In this document: positions 15,947 to 24,115 of the stretch, piece by piece
Layout of the letters: each line of letters opens with the position of its first letter
Position numbering within the stretch: the stretch's first letter is position 1
Source: JANOGU01 sp964499865
GTDB lineage: Bacteria > Pseudomonadota > Alphaproteobacteria > Rhodobacterales > Rhodobacteraceae
Direction of reading: 5' to 3'
Length of the DNA stretch: 45,715 nucleotides
Assembly: GCA_964499865.1 (NCBI GenBank)
Contig: CAZCPY010000005.1
Coordinates: 1 to 45,715, forward strand
Made by a program: the position numbers and the translations under genes
Notes under the pieces: model-generated
What the model saw: the letters and a program-made list of their open reading frames with translations, nothing else
Database searches by the model: none
What the model was told of the DNA's origin: nothing

Positions 15947-16174
15947 CCGAAGGGATGGCGCGCCCTCCGGCAGGGCCGCGATGGCGAACCGCGCCCGCGT
16001 TGCCGCCGCAATGCCCGCCACTCACGCCCGAAGGCGCCGCGTTCCCGCGTGACGCCCCGGATCCCGTCGCTGATCGCCGGGGCGGCGTCGGCCCTGGCCG
16101 TCGCGATGGCGGCCGTCGCGGGCTGAAACGCAGAGGAGCGCGACGGCGCCCGCCCGCCCCGGCCACGGGCGGGC

Positions 16175-17260
16175 TCAGCGGTAGAGCAGCGACCTGCCCT
16201 TGTGGAAGACGTGCACCTTCTTCGGATCGGCGGTCAGGCCCACGGTCTTGCGGCGCAGGCCCGCGTGGATGCCCGACAGCTTGCCGATCATCTGCTGGGT
16301 CTCGCCCTGCCGCTTGAAGTAGAGCAGCGTCACCTCGCCGAGCGCCTCGGTGATCTCGACCTCGCCGGTGAAGATCGCCGGGCCGTCGGTCGGCACGAAA
16401 TCCTCGGGCCGGATGCCGATGTTGACCGCGGCACCCCTGTCGGCCGCCTGCGTCGGCACCGCCGACCGCGCCATGCCGCCGCCGGCCAGCTTGATCACCG
16501 TCTCCGCGCCGGTCTCGACGATCTCGCCCGCCATCAGGTTCATCTGCGGGCTGCCGATGAACTGGGCCACGAACTCGTTCTCGGGCTTTTCGTACAGCGT
16601 CAGCGGCGAGCCGACCTGGCTGATCCCGCCGCCCGCCAGCACGACGATGCGGCTGGCCAGCGTCATCGCCTCGACCTGGTCGTGGGTGACGTAGATCATC
16701 GTCGAATTGGGCATCGCCTCCTTGAGCTGGGCGATCTCGATCCGTGTGCGCACCCGAAGTGCTGCGTCGAGGTTCGACAGCGGCTCGTCGAAGAGGTAGA
16801 CCTTGGGGTCGCGCACGATGGTCCGCCCGATGGCCACGCGCTGCCGCTGGCCGCCCGACAGCGCCTTGGGCAGGCGGTCGAGGTAGGGGGTCAGCTGCAG
16901 GATGCGCGCGACCTTGTCGATCGCGGCATCGATCTCGGCCGGGGTCTTCCTGGCCAGCTTCAGCGCGAAGGACATGTTGTCCCGCACCGTCATGTGGGGG
17001 TAGAGCGCATAGCTCTGGAACACCATGGCGATGCCGCGCTGCGCCGGCGGCACGTCGTTCATCCGCACCCCGTCGATGGAAAAGTCGCCGCCGGTGATCG
17101 ACTCCAGCCCCGCGATCATGCGCAGAAGCGTGGACTTGCCGCAGCCCGAGGGGCCGACGAAGACGATCAGCTCTCCCGTCCTGATGTCGAGGTTGATGCC
17201 CTTGAGCACCTTGACCTCGCCATAGGCCTTCTCGACCTCCACCAGTTTCAGATCGGCCAT
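16175..17260 (-). CDS. aglK: Alpha-glucoside ABC transporter, ATP-binding protein AglK
   Basis: A 361-residue MalK/UgpC-type ATPase that drives the sugar importer. Walker A is GPSGCGKST (36-44), the Q-loop is MVFQSYALYPHM, the signature is LSGGQRQRVAIGR (134-146), Walker B is VYLFDEPLSNLD and the H-loop is YVTHDQVEAMTL. The C-terminal MalK-like regulatory (TOBE/OB) domain contains IGIRPEDF. It is last in the aglE-F-G-A-K row on the minus strand, 14 bp after aglA, the order known for the alpha-glucoside (sucrose, maltose, trehalose) system of Sinorhizobium. The ATPase may serve other sugar permeases as well, as in related bacteria. Confidence 0.93.
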   Translation of the reverse strand: MADLKLVEVEKAYGEVKVLKGINLDIRTGELIVFVGPSGCGKSTLLRMIAGLESITGGDFSIDGVRMNDVPPAQRGIAMVFQSYALYPHMTVRDNMSFALKLARKTPAEIDAAIDKVARILQLTPYLDRLPKALSGGQRQRVAIGRTIVRDPKVYLFDEPLSNLDAALRVRTRIEIAQLKEAMPNSTMIYVTHDQVEAMTLASRIVVLAGGGISQVGSPLTLYEKPENEFVAQFIGSPQMNLMAGEIVETGAETVIKLAGGGMARSAVPTQAADRGAAVNIGIRPEDFVPTDGPAIFTGEVEITEALGEVTLLYFKRQGETQQMIGKLSGIHAGLRRKTVGLTADPKKVHVFHKGRSLLYR

Positions 17261-17274
17261 GCTGGTCCCCTCCG

Positions 17275-18927
17275 CTATCGTTTACGGGCCAGGGCAAAGC
17301 CCCAGGGCCCCAATGCGACCGCGCCGTCCCCTCCGACGTCGCGCCCGCCCAGTTCCAGTCCGACCGCGGCCCAGTCACCTGCGGGCAGGTGCACCCCGGC
17401 CGCCCCGTCGCCCATGTTGAAGGCGCAGAACAGCGTCTCCCGGCTGTCGGACCTCGTGAAGGTCGCGACGTCGCCCGCCGCCTGCGGCAGGCTCATCCCG
17501 CCCCGGCGCAGCACCGGGTGCGCCGCGCGGAAGGCCAGGGCCGCGCGGTAATGCGCCAGCGTCGAGGCCGGATCGGCCTCTTGCGCCGCGACCGACAGCG
17601 CCCGGTGCGCGGGCGTCACCGGCAGCCAGGGCCGCGCGGCGGTGGTAAAGCCGCCCTGCGCATTGTCGGTGGCCCAGACCATCGGCGTGCGGCAGCCGTC
17701 GCGGCCCTTGAACTCGGGCCAGAACTCGATGCCGTAGGGATCCTGCAGGTCCTCGAAGGCGATGTCAGCCTCGGGCAGGCCCAGCTCCTCACCCTGGTAG
17801 AAGCAGAGCGACCCGCGCAAGCACACCATCAGCACGGTGTACATCCGCAGCGCCGCATCCGTCAGGCCCCAGCGGGTGACGTGGCGCACCACGTCATGGT
17901 TGGAATAGCTCCAGCAGGGCCAGGCGTCGGGCGCCACGGCATTCATCCGGGTGAATGTCTGTGCCAGCGCGGCGGCGGTCAGCCGGGTGGGTTGCAGCAT
18001 CTCGAACGGATAGCACATCTGCACCTTGTCGCCGCCCGAGGTATACTCGGCCATGATCTCCAGCCCCCGCTGGGCATCGCCCACCTCGCCCACGGCGGCG
18101 GCCGCGTAGGGGTCCAGCACGGCGCGGAATTTCTTCAGGAATTCAAGGTTTTCCGGCTGGTTCTTGGAAAACAGGTGCAACTGGTGGTTGTAGGGGTTCA
18201 CACTCGGCGCGATGGAGTTGTTGCGCAGTTCGGGCGGCAGCGACGGGTTGTCGCGCAGATACTTGTCGGCGATGTAGAAGTTGATCGTATCCAGCCGGAA
18301 CCCGTCCACCCCGCGTGCCAGCCAGAAGCGGGTGACATCCAGCAGCGCCTCCTGCACCGGCATGTGGTGGAAGTTCAGGTCGGGCTGCGAGGCCAGGAAG
18401 TTGTGCAGGTAGTACTGCTGCCGCCGCCCGTCCCACTGCCAGGCCGACCCGCCGAAGATCGACAGCCAGTTGTTGGGCGGCGTGCCGTCGGGCCTGGGGT
18501 CGGCCCAGACATACCAGTCGGACTTTGGGTTGGTGCGGTCGCGGCGGCTTTCGCGGAACCAGGGATGCGCATCCGAGGTATGCGACAGCACGAGGTCGAT
18601 CATCACCCTGAGGCCCAGGTCATGGGCGCGCGCCACCAGCGCGTCGAAATCGGCCAGCGTGCCGAACATCGGATCGACATCGCAGTAGTCCGACACATCG
18701 TAGCCGAAGTCCTTCATCGGCGAGGTGAAGAAAGGACTGATCCAGATCGCGTCGATGCCCAGCCGCGCGATGTGCTCCAGCCGCGCGGTGATGCCCGGCA
18801 GGTCGCCGATGCCGTCGCCGTTGCCGTCCTGATAGCTGCGGGGATAGATCTGGTAGATCGACGCCCCGCGCCACCAGTCGGGGTCCCTGGCCAGGACCCG
18901 GCCCGGCACGCGTTCCGCCCTGGCCAT
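17275..18927 (-). CDS. aglA: Alpha-glucosidase AglA (GH13)
   Basis: A 550-residue cytoplasmic GH13 alpha-glucosidase that hydrolyses imported alpha-glucosides. It starts near WWRGASIYQIYPRSYQDGNGDGIGDLPGI, the usual GH13 oligo-1,6-glucosidase/alpha-glucosidase opening. Catalytic residues are the nucleophile D213 in GFRLDTINF, the acid/base E281 in VGEVGD and the transition-state stabiliser D345 in SNHDVVRH. No signal peptide is seen, so it acts after uptake. The ATG (18925-18927) overlaps the aglG stop by one base, indicating coupled translation. Specificity among maltose, sucrose, trehalulose and similar sugars cannot be read from sequence alone; trehalose would need other enzymes. Confidence 0.94.
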   Translation of the reverse strand: MARAERVPGRVLARDPDWWRGASIYQIYPRSYQDGNGDGIGDLPGITARLEHIARLGIDAIWISPFFTSPMKDFGYDVSDYCDVDPMFGTLADFDALVARAHDLGLRVMIDLVLSHTSDAHPWFRESRRDRTNPKSDWYVWADPRPDGTPPNNWLSIFGGSAWQWDGRRQQYYLHNFLASQPDLNFHHMPVQEALLDVTRFWLARGVDGFRLDTINFYIADKYLRDNPSLPPELRNNSIAPSVNPYNHQLHLFSKNQPENLEFLKKFRAVLDPYAAAAVGEVGDAQRGLEIMAEYTSGGDKVQMCYPFEMLQPTRLTAAALAQTFTRMNAVAPDAWPCWSYSNHDVVRHVTRWGLTDAALRMYTVLMVCLRGSLCFYQGEELGLPEADIAFEDLQDPYGIEFWPEFKGRDGCRTPMVWATDNAQGGFTTAARPWLPVTPAHRALSVAAQEADPASTLAHYRAALAFRAAHPVLRRGGMSLPQAAGDVATFTRSDSRETLFCAFNMGDGAAGVHLPAGDWAAVGLELGGRDVGGDGAVALGPWGFALARKR

Positions 18928-20063
18928 CACTTCACCGACCCGGCCAGCAGGCCGCGCACCAGGAACCGCTGCATCGAGAAGAACACCAGCAGCGGCACCA
19001 CGATCGACACGAAGGCCGAGGCCGACAGGATTTCCCAGTCCCCCCCGCGCGACCCCATCAGGTTCACGATGTTGCCGGTCAGCACCTGCTGGTCGTTCGA
19101 GGTGCCGAGGAACACCAGCGCCACCAGCAGGTCGTTCCAGGTCCACAGGAACTGGAAGATCGCGAAGCTTGCCAGCGCCGGGAAGGACAGCGGCAGGATG
19201 ATCTTGGTGAAGATCTGGAAATCTGTCGCGCCGTCGACCTTGGCATTCTCGATGATGTCGCGCGGCAGGCCGACCATGTAGTTGCGCAACAGATAGATCG
19301 CGAGCGGCAGGCCGAAGCCGGTATGCGCGAGCCAGATGCCGAGGTAACCCTTGCCGATGCCGATGGCGTTGTGGATCTGCAGCAGCGGGATCAGCGCCAG
19401 TTGCAGGGGCACAACCAGCAGGCCCACGATGGCGGCGATCAACAGCGCGCGGCCCGGAAACTCCATCCAGGCCAGCGCATAGGCGGCGAAGGCCGCGATC
19501 AGGATCGGGATGATGGTGGCCGGGATCGCCACCGTTGCGGTGTTCATGAAGGCCTGGAAGATCGACTGCCCCGCCAGCGGGCTGAACAGCACGTTGCTGT
19601 AGTTGCCCGTGGTGAATTCGGGCGGGGTTGCGGCGGTGGTGAAGATGCGCGGCAGGCGGGCGCCTTCGGTCGTCACCGGAGAGGTGAAGACATAGGCGCC
19701 GTCCGCCTGCACGGTGACGGTCTGCCCGTCGTCCAGCGTGGCCGTCTCCCCCGGCGCGAAGGCCGTGGGCTCGCGCGACGAGGTGCCCCAGGCGCTGACC
19801 GTGGCCTCGCCTTCGAACAGCCGCCCCTCGATCACGAAGGCGCCGTCCCTGGGCGTTTCGTCACCCTCGATGCGGATCGGCGAAAGCTGCTGTTCCTGGG
19901 TGAACAGCGCGTTCCACCAGCCGGAAGACACGATCTGATCGCCCGAGCGGAAGGACGATACCAGAAGCCCGATGGTCGGGATCACCCAGAGCAGGACCAG
20001 AAGCCCCGCCGAGATGTGGACGGCCCAGGTCAGCGCGGACTTCCTGCCGGCGATGTTGTCCAT
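18927..20063 (-). CDS. aglG: Alpha-glucoside ABC transporter permease AglG
   Basis: A 378-residue inner-membrane permease of the MalG type. A first helix (about 12-35, AVHISAGLLVLLWVIPTIGLL) is followed by a long periplasmic insertion of about 110 residues (GWWNALFTQEQQL to RIFTTAATPPEFTTGNY). As far as I recall this insertion is usual in AglG but absent from MalG. Five further helices and the cytoplasmic EAA loop ENAKVDGATDFQIFTKIILP, which docks on the ATPase, follow. The start is immediately preceded by a GGGAGGGGACCGAC ribosome site. It sits 22 bp after aglF and is coupled to aglA. Confidence 0.93.
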   Translation of the reverse strand: MDNIAGRKSALTWAVHISAGLLVLLWVIPTIGLLVSSFRSGDQIVSSGWWNALFTQEQQLSPIRIEGDETPRDGAFVIEGRLFEGEATVSAWGTSSREPTAFAPGETATLDDGQTVTVQADGAYVFTSPVTTEGARLPRIFTTAATPPEFTTGNYSNVLFSPLAGQSIFQAFMNTATVAIPATIIPILIAAFAAYALAWMEFPGRALLIAAIVGLLVVPLQLALIPLLQIHNAIGIGKGYLGIWLAHTGFGLPLAIYLLRNYMVGLPRDIIENAKVDGATDFQIFTKIILPLSFPALASFAIFQFLWTWNDLLVALVFLGTSNDQQVLTGNIVNLMGSRGGDWEILSASAFVSIVVPLLVFFSMQRFLVRGLLAGSVK

Positions 20064-20085
20064 GTCGGTCCCCTCCCTGCGCGCC

Positions 20086-21309
20086 TCAGCGCATTTCCTT
20101 GCGCGCGCTGTAGACGTTCCAGACCAGGATCGGCGACACCAGCAGCAGGATCACCATCGCCGAAGCCGACCCCACGCCCCAGTCCACCGCCACGAACAGC
20201 TTGTCGTACATGTAGTTGGCCAGCACCTGCGTCTCCTGCTGGCCGCCCGTCATTGCCCGCACGATGTCGAACACCTTCAGCACGGTGATCGTGATCGTGG
20301 TCCAGACCACGACGATCGTGCCCATGATCTGCGGCACCTTGATCCTGAAGAAGATCTGGAACGGGTTGGCGCCGTCGATGATGGCGGCCTCGATCGTGTC
20401 CTCGGGCACGCCGCGCAGCGCCGCCGACAGGATCACCATGGCGAATCCGGTCTGCAGCCAGACCAGCACCGCCATCAGGAAGAAGTTGTTCCAGAAGGGG
20501 ATCTGCAGGAAGAATTGCGGCTTGCCGTAGGGCAACTCGGCCGTGACGGCCCCCAGCGCCCAGCGGACCGCGACGAAGGCAAGCCAGAGACCCACCAGCA
20601 CGAAGACCCCCCGCAGCGCCCGTCCGACCAGGCCGCCGCGCGACAGCTCGCGAACCTGCCCCCAAAGGATCCAGAGCACCGCCGCGGCAAAGCCCAGCAG
20701 CAGCGCCGCGGGCAGGACGCGCAGCAGCAGCAGCGACCAGATGCCGCCGTCGAACCTGAGCCAGAGCGCGTTCAGCAGGCCGATCTGCGTCGTGCCCTCG
20801 TCGCGGGTGTCGTAGACCAGCTTCCAGATCACCGAGGCGCCGACGAAGGAGATCGCCATCGGCATGAAGATCATCGACTTGGCGATGTTGCCCCAGGAAA
20901 TGCGGTCGGTCAGTTGCGCCGCCAGCAGGCCGAAGGCGGTCGACATCGCAGGCACCACGATCAGCCACAGCATGTTGTTCTGCATCGATTCCCAGAACTT
21001 CTGCTCGCTCAGCATCTGGCGGTAGTTGTCGAGGCCGACGAAGACCAGCTCGCCCGAGACGTTCTTGTTGAACGACAGCCAGAACGACGCGAAGACCGGA
21101 TAGGCGAGGTAGAGGCCCAGCAGCAGCACCGCGGGCAGCAGGAACAGCCAGGGGCGCACCGCATTGGCGCGGGTGATGTTCACCCCGGCCCCGGGGCCGG
21201 TCGCCGGGAAGATCACCTTGTCGAGGACGATGTTCGACAGCCAGAAGTAGCCGACGCATCCCGCGACACCGATCAGGATCGTCGTCAGCGCGAATAAGGC
21301 CTGGTCCAT
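20086..21309 (-). CDS. aglF: Alpha-glucoside ABC transporter permease AglF, with extra two-helix insert
   Basis: A 407-residue MalF-type permease. The EAA loop EAAIIDGANPFQIFFRIKVP is at about 307-326 and the C terminus SARKEMR is typical. The ATG at 21309 has GGAGG eight bases upstream; an earlier ATG at 21324 would put the ribosome site inside the gene. From memory, AglF of rhizobia is around 330-340 residues. The extra length here is a segment at about residues 184-258 with two strongly hydrophobic stretches (about 190-217 and 230-252) between QIGLLNA and the conserved PFWNNFFLM helix. An added helical hairpin keeps the topology even, so the protein may well work. It follows aglE by about 110 bp. 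Confidence 0.9.
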   Translation of the reverse strand: MDQALFALTTILIGVAGCVGYFWLSNIVLDKVIFPATGPGAGVNITRANAVRPWLFLLPAVLLLGLYLAYPVFASFWLSFNKNVSGELVFVGLDNYRQMLSEQKFWESMQNNMLWLIVVPAMSTAFGLLAAQLTDRISWGNIAKSMIFMPMAISFVGASVIWKLVYDTRDEGTTQIGLLNALWLRFDGGIWSLLLLRVLPAALLLGFAAAVLWILWGQVRELSRGGLVGRALRGVFVLVGLWLAFVAVRWALGAVTAELPYGKPQFFLQIPFWNNFFLMAVLVWLQTGFAMVILSAALRGVPEDTIEAAIIDGANPFQIFFRIKVPQIMGTIVVVWTTITITVLKVFDIVRAMTGGQQETQVLANYMYDKLFVAVDWGVGSASAMVILLLVSPILVWNVYSARKEMR

Positions 21310-21423
21310 CCCCGTCCCTCCCAAGACTCGGCCGTTCCCTCAAGCCCGGTTGATCCGGGGTCGTCTTGTGCGGGCGGAAACGGGCCCGCGCGGGGGCGGG
21401 CCCGATCCTGCGTCAGGCGTGGA

Positions 21424-22770
21424 TCACTTGGGCCACGAGGCCTGGATCGCGTCGGCCACTTCCTGCGCGGACTTGCCGCCGACGAAATCGACCATGCCGG
21501 TCCAGAACGACCCCGCCCCCACGGCGCCGGGCATCAGGTCCGACCCGTCGAAGCGGAAGGTCGTGGCGTTGGCCAGGATCTCGCCCTGCTTCTTCAGCGC
21601 GGCCGAGCCGTAAAGCTCGGTGTTGACCGCCTTGAACGGCGTCACGAAGCCCGACTGCGCCATCCAGACCTCGTGTGCGATGGGGGTCTTCAGCCATTCG
21701 ATGAAGGCGCGCGCGGCCGGGCTGTCCTTCATGATGAAGGCCAGCGTGCCCGCGCCCAGCACCGGCTGGCCCAGATCCTTGCCCGCATAGGCCGGGAAGT
21801 AGAAGAAGTCGGCGTCTTCGCCCAGCACCGTGCCTTCGGGGAAGAACGAGGGGATGAACGACGCCTGGCGGTGCATGTAGCAGGCCGGGGGCGAGGCGAA
21901 CAGGCCCTTGGGGCTGTCGCGGAAGTCGGTCGAGGCGACCGCCGCGGCGCCGCCGGCGACATAGGCGTCGTTCTTGGCGAAGGCGCCGAAGGCGTCGATC
22001 GCGCCCACCACTTCGGGGCTGTTGAACGGCAGTTCGTTGCGGACCCAGGCGTCATAGACCTCGGGCGGCTGGGTGCGCAGCATCATGTCCTCGACCCAGT
22101 CGGTCGCGGGCCAGCCGGTCGCGCCGCCCGACCCCAGGCCGATGCACCAGGGCGTGCCGCCGTCGGCGACGATCCGGTCGGTCAGCGCCACCAGCTCTTC
22201 CATCGTGGTCGGCACTTCGTAGCCCGCATCCTCGAAGTTCTCGGGGACATACCAGACCAGCGACTTGACATCCGCCTTGTAGGGGAAGGCGAACAGCGCA
22301 TCGGCCCCGTCCTTGCCCTTGGCGGTGCCCAGCGCCGCCCAGGAGGCGCCCGCGCCGTAGTTGTCGGTCAGCCACTGCTTGGTTTCGTCGCCCAGCGGCA
22401 CGATGAAGCCCTTGCCGGCAAGGTCGGCGATCAGGCCGGGCTGCGGCAGCACGGCGATGTCGGGGGGCGACCCCGCCTCGGCGTCGATGATGATCTGCTG
22501 CTCGTAGCCTTCCGAGGACGAGTAGTTCACGTCCACGCCCGAGGCGGCCTCGAAATAGGCCAGCATGGATTCGACCAGCACCTGGTCCTCGCCGCGCCAC
22601 GGCCCGAACAGGGTCAGGGTCTGGCCTTCGAGGTTGGTGGCCTCGTCATAGGCCTTGTAGCTGTCCCAGTTGAAGGCGCCCTCGCCGATGGGGAACTTCA
22701 ATTCCTGCGCCGTGGCGGCACCGGACAGAAGCGCAAGCGCCGCGGCGCCCGCGTAGAGTTTCGATCGCAT
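21424..22770 (-). CDS. aglE: Alpha-glucoside-binding periplasmic protein AglE
   Basis: A 448-residue extracellular solute-binding protein of the family 1 (MalE-like) class. A signal peptide is clear: MRSKLYAGAAALALLSGAATA with cleavage after ATA. The mature protein has the features of AglE, with FGPWRGEDQVLVESMLAYFE near the N terminus, a sugar-pocket region rich in Trp, and WLKTPIAHEVWMAQSGFVTP near the end. The ATG at 22770 has GGAGG seven bases upstream; the open frame extends 30 codons further without family resemblance. It heads the leftward agl operon, and a LacI-type operator lies 68-81 bp upstream of the start. The gap to aglF (about 110 bp) may allow differential mRNA levels. Confidence 0.94.
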   Translation of the reverse strand: MRSKLYAGAAALALLSGAATAQELKFPIGEGAFNWDSYKAYDEATNLEGQTLTLFGPWRGEDQVLVESMLAYFEAASGVDVNYSSSEGYEQQIIIDAEAGSPPDIAVLPQPGLIADLAGKGFIVPLGDETKQWLTDNYGAGASWAALGTAKGKDGADALFAFPYKADVKSLVWYVPENFEDAGYEVPTTMEELVALTDRIVADGGTPWCIGLGSGGATGWPATDWVEDMMLRTQPPEVYDAWVRNELPFNSPEVVGAIDAFGAFAKNDAYVAGGAAAVASTDFRDSPKGLFASPPACYMHRQASFIPSFFPEGTVLGEDADFFYFPAYAGKDLGQPVLGAGTLAFIMKDSPAARAFIEWLKTPIAHEVWMAQSGFVTPFKAVNTELYGSAALKKQGEILANATTFRFDGSDLMPGAVGAGSFWTGMVDFVGGKSAQEVADAIQASWPK

Positions 22771-22837
22771 TGTCGTCCTCCCGACTGCGCGCGTCTTCCA
22801 GGACGCGGCGATGTTTTGTCCAAGCGCCAGAATCAAG

Positions 22838-22851
22838 CCAAACCGCTTTGG
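22838..22851. promoter_or_regulatory. LacI-family operator before aglE
   Basis: CCAAA-CCGC-TTTGG, arms perfect, with core AAACCGCTTT. The identical core occurs before aglR (23038-23047) and before glgP (42329-42338). On the minus strand a possible -35 TTGACT (22888-22883) with a poor -10 17 bp on would start transcription near 22853, putting the operator at about +2, as at aglR. Confidence 0.7.
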
Positions 22852-22995
22852 ATGCATCACCCTTGCCGGAAGCCTCTGCGCAAGTCAACCGCAGCGCAAT
22901 GCCGCTTCGGGCCGCGCGCGCGCAAACCGTTCATCTGCCAAGGCTTGCGCTGCACTGCGGCATCGCGAAGCGCGGCAGTGCGGAAGGCGAGGGCT

Positions 22996-23025
22996 TTGAC
23001 AGCGGCCCGCGCGCCTCGCTATGGT
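22996..23025 (+). promoter_or_regulatory. Predicted aglR promoter
   Basis: A perfect -35 TTGACA (22996-23001) and a -10 TATGGT (23020-23025) with an 18-bp spacer (or CTATGG with 17). Transcription would start near 23032, immediately before the operator at 23035-23050. Confidence 0.6.
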
Positions 23026-23034
23026 GCGCACCGA

Positions 23035-23050
23035 TTGAAACCGCTTTGAA
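23035..23050. promoter_or_regulatory. LacI-family operator before aglR
   Basis: TTGAAA-CCGC-TTTGAA region containing the core AAACCGCTTT. It lies just downstream of the predicted transcription start and 13 bp before the aglR ATG, the position expected for autorepression. It is 198 bp from the aglE operator, so looping between the two is possible. Confidence 0.7.
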
Positions 23051-23062
23051 TGCCGCCACCGG

Positions 23063-24091
23063 ATGAACCTGAAGGAACTCTCTCAGCGCCTGGGCCTGTC
23101 GCCCACGACGGTCAGCCGGGCTTTGAACGGGTATCCCGAGGTCAACGCGGCGACCCGTGAACGGGTGCTGGACGCCGCGCGCCGCCACAACTACCGCCCG
23201 AACACCCGCGCCATCCGGCTTGCCACCGGCCGCGCGCTGGCGGCGGGCCACGTCATCCCGGTCACCGCGCGGCACGAGATGATGAACCCGATCTTCGCCG
23301 ACTTCATCGCCGGCGCGGGCGAGGCCTATGCGCGGTCGGGCTACGACATGCTTCTGTCGGTCGTCACCGACGCGGACGAGGACCGCGTCTACCGCGACCT
23401 GCAGGCGCGCGGGGCGGTCGACGGGGTGATCCTGCATGCGCCCTCCACCGACGACGAACGCATCCCGCTCCTGCACGAACTGGGCCTTCCCTTCGTCGTG
23501 CACGGCCGCTCCTCCGGCGCCGCCCTGCCCTATTCCTGGGTCGACGTGAACAACCGCCGCGCCTTCCAGCGGGCGACCGAATTCCTGCTGGACCTGGGCC
23601 ACCGTCGCATCGGCCTGATCAACGGGCTGGAGCACATGGATTTCGCCATGCGCCGCCGCGCGGGCTATGCCGAGGCGCTGGCCGGGCGGGGCATCGCGCC
23701 CGACCCGCGGCTGATGACCTCGGACGAGATGACCGAAAGCCGCGGCCACGCCGCCGCGGCGGCCATGCTGTCGCTGCCCGACCCGCCGACGGCGCTGGTC
23801 GTGTCCTCGATCATCTCGGCCACCGGGGCGCGCCGGGCGGTCGAGGCGCGCGGCCTGCGGGTGGGGCGCGACGTGTCGATCATCATCCACGACGACGACC
23901 TCAGCTACCTCAAGAACGGCGAGGATGTGCCGATCTTCACCGCCACCCGGTCCTCGGTCCGGCTGGCGGGCGGCTTTGCGGCGCAGATGCTGCTCGACAT
24001 CATCGCCGACCCGGGACGGGCACCGCAGTCGCGGCTGCTCGAGGCAGACCTGATCATCGGCCAGTCCACCGGACCCCTGACGCGCCCCTGA
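23063..24091 (+). CDS. aglR: LacI-family transcriptional regulator AglR
   Basis: A 342-residue repressor with an N-terminal helix-turn-helix, MNLKELSQRLGLSPTTVSRALNGYPEVNAATRERV, and a hinge region at about 45-60 (NYRPNTRAIRLATG), followed by a periplasmic-binding-protein-like sugar-sensing domain (FADFIAGAGEAYARSGYDML to the C-terminal LLEADLIIGQSTG). It is divergent from aglE and followed 24 bp later by the beta-glucosidase and then glucokinase, so it probably controls both arms. The family binds palindromes of the kind found at 22838-22851 and 23035-23050. The inducer is probably an alpha-glucoside, by analogy with Sinorhizobium AglR. Confidence 0.9.
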   Translation: MNLKELSQRLGLSPTTVSRALNGYPEVNAATRERVLDAARRHNYRPNTRAIRLATGRALAAGHVIPVTARHEMMNPIFADFIAGAGEAYARSGYDMLLSVVTDADEDRVYRDLQARGAVDGVILHAPSTDDERIPLLHELGLPFVVHGRSSGAALPYSWVDVNNRRAFQRATEFLLDLGHRRIGLINGLEHMDFAMRRRAGYAEALAGRGIAPDPRLMTSDEMTESRGHAAAAAMLSLPDPPTALVVSSIISATGARRAVEARGLRVGRDVSIIIHDDDLSYLKNGEDVPIFTATRSSVRLAGGFAAQMLLDIIADPGRAPQSRLLEADLIIGQSTGPLTRP

Positions 24092-24115
24092 CCCGTCCCT
24101 GAAAGGACCCAACCG

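Noticed and set aside
16049..16126. A 25-codon GTG ORF with a signal-peptide-like product (ends AVAMAAVAG)
   Set aside because: There is no ribosome site, it is very short, and Ala-rich hydrophobic reading is frequent by chance in GC-rich sequence. It may be a relic of a gene start but cannot be supported.
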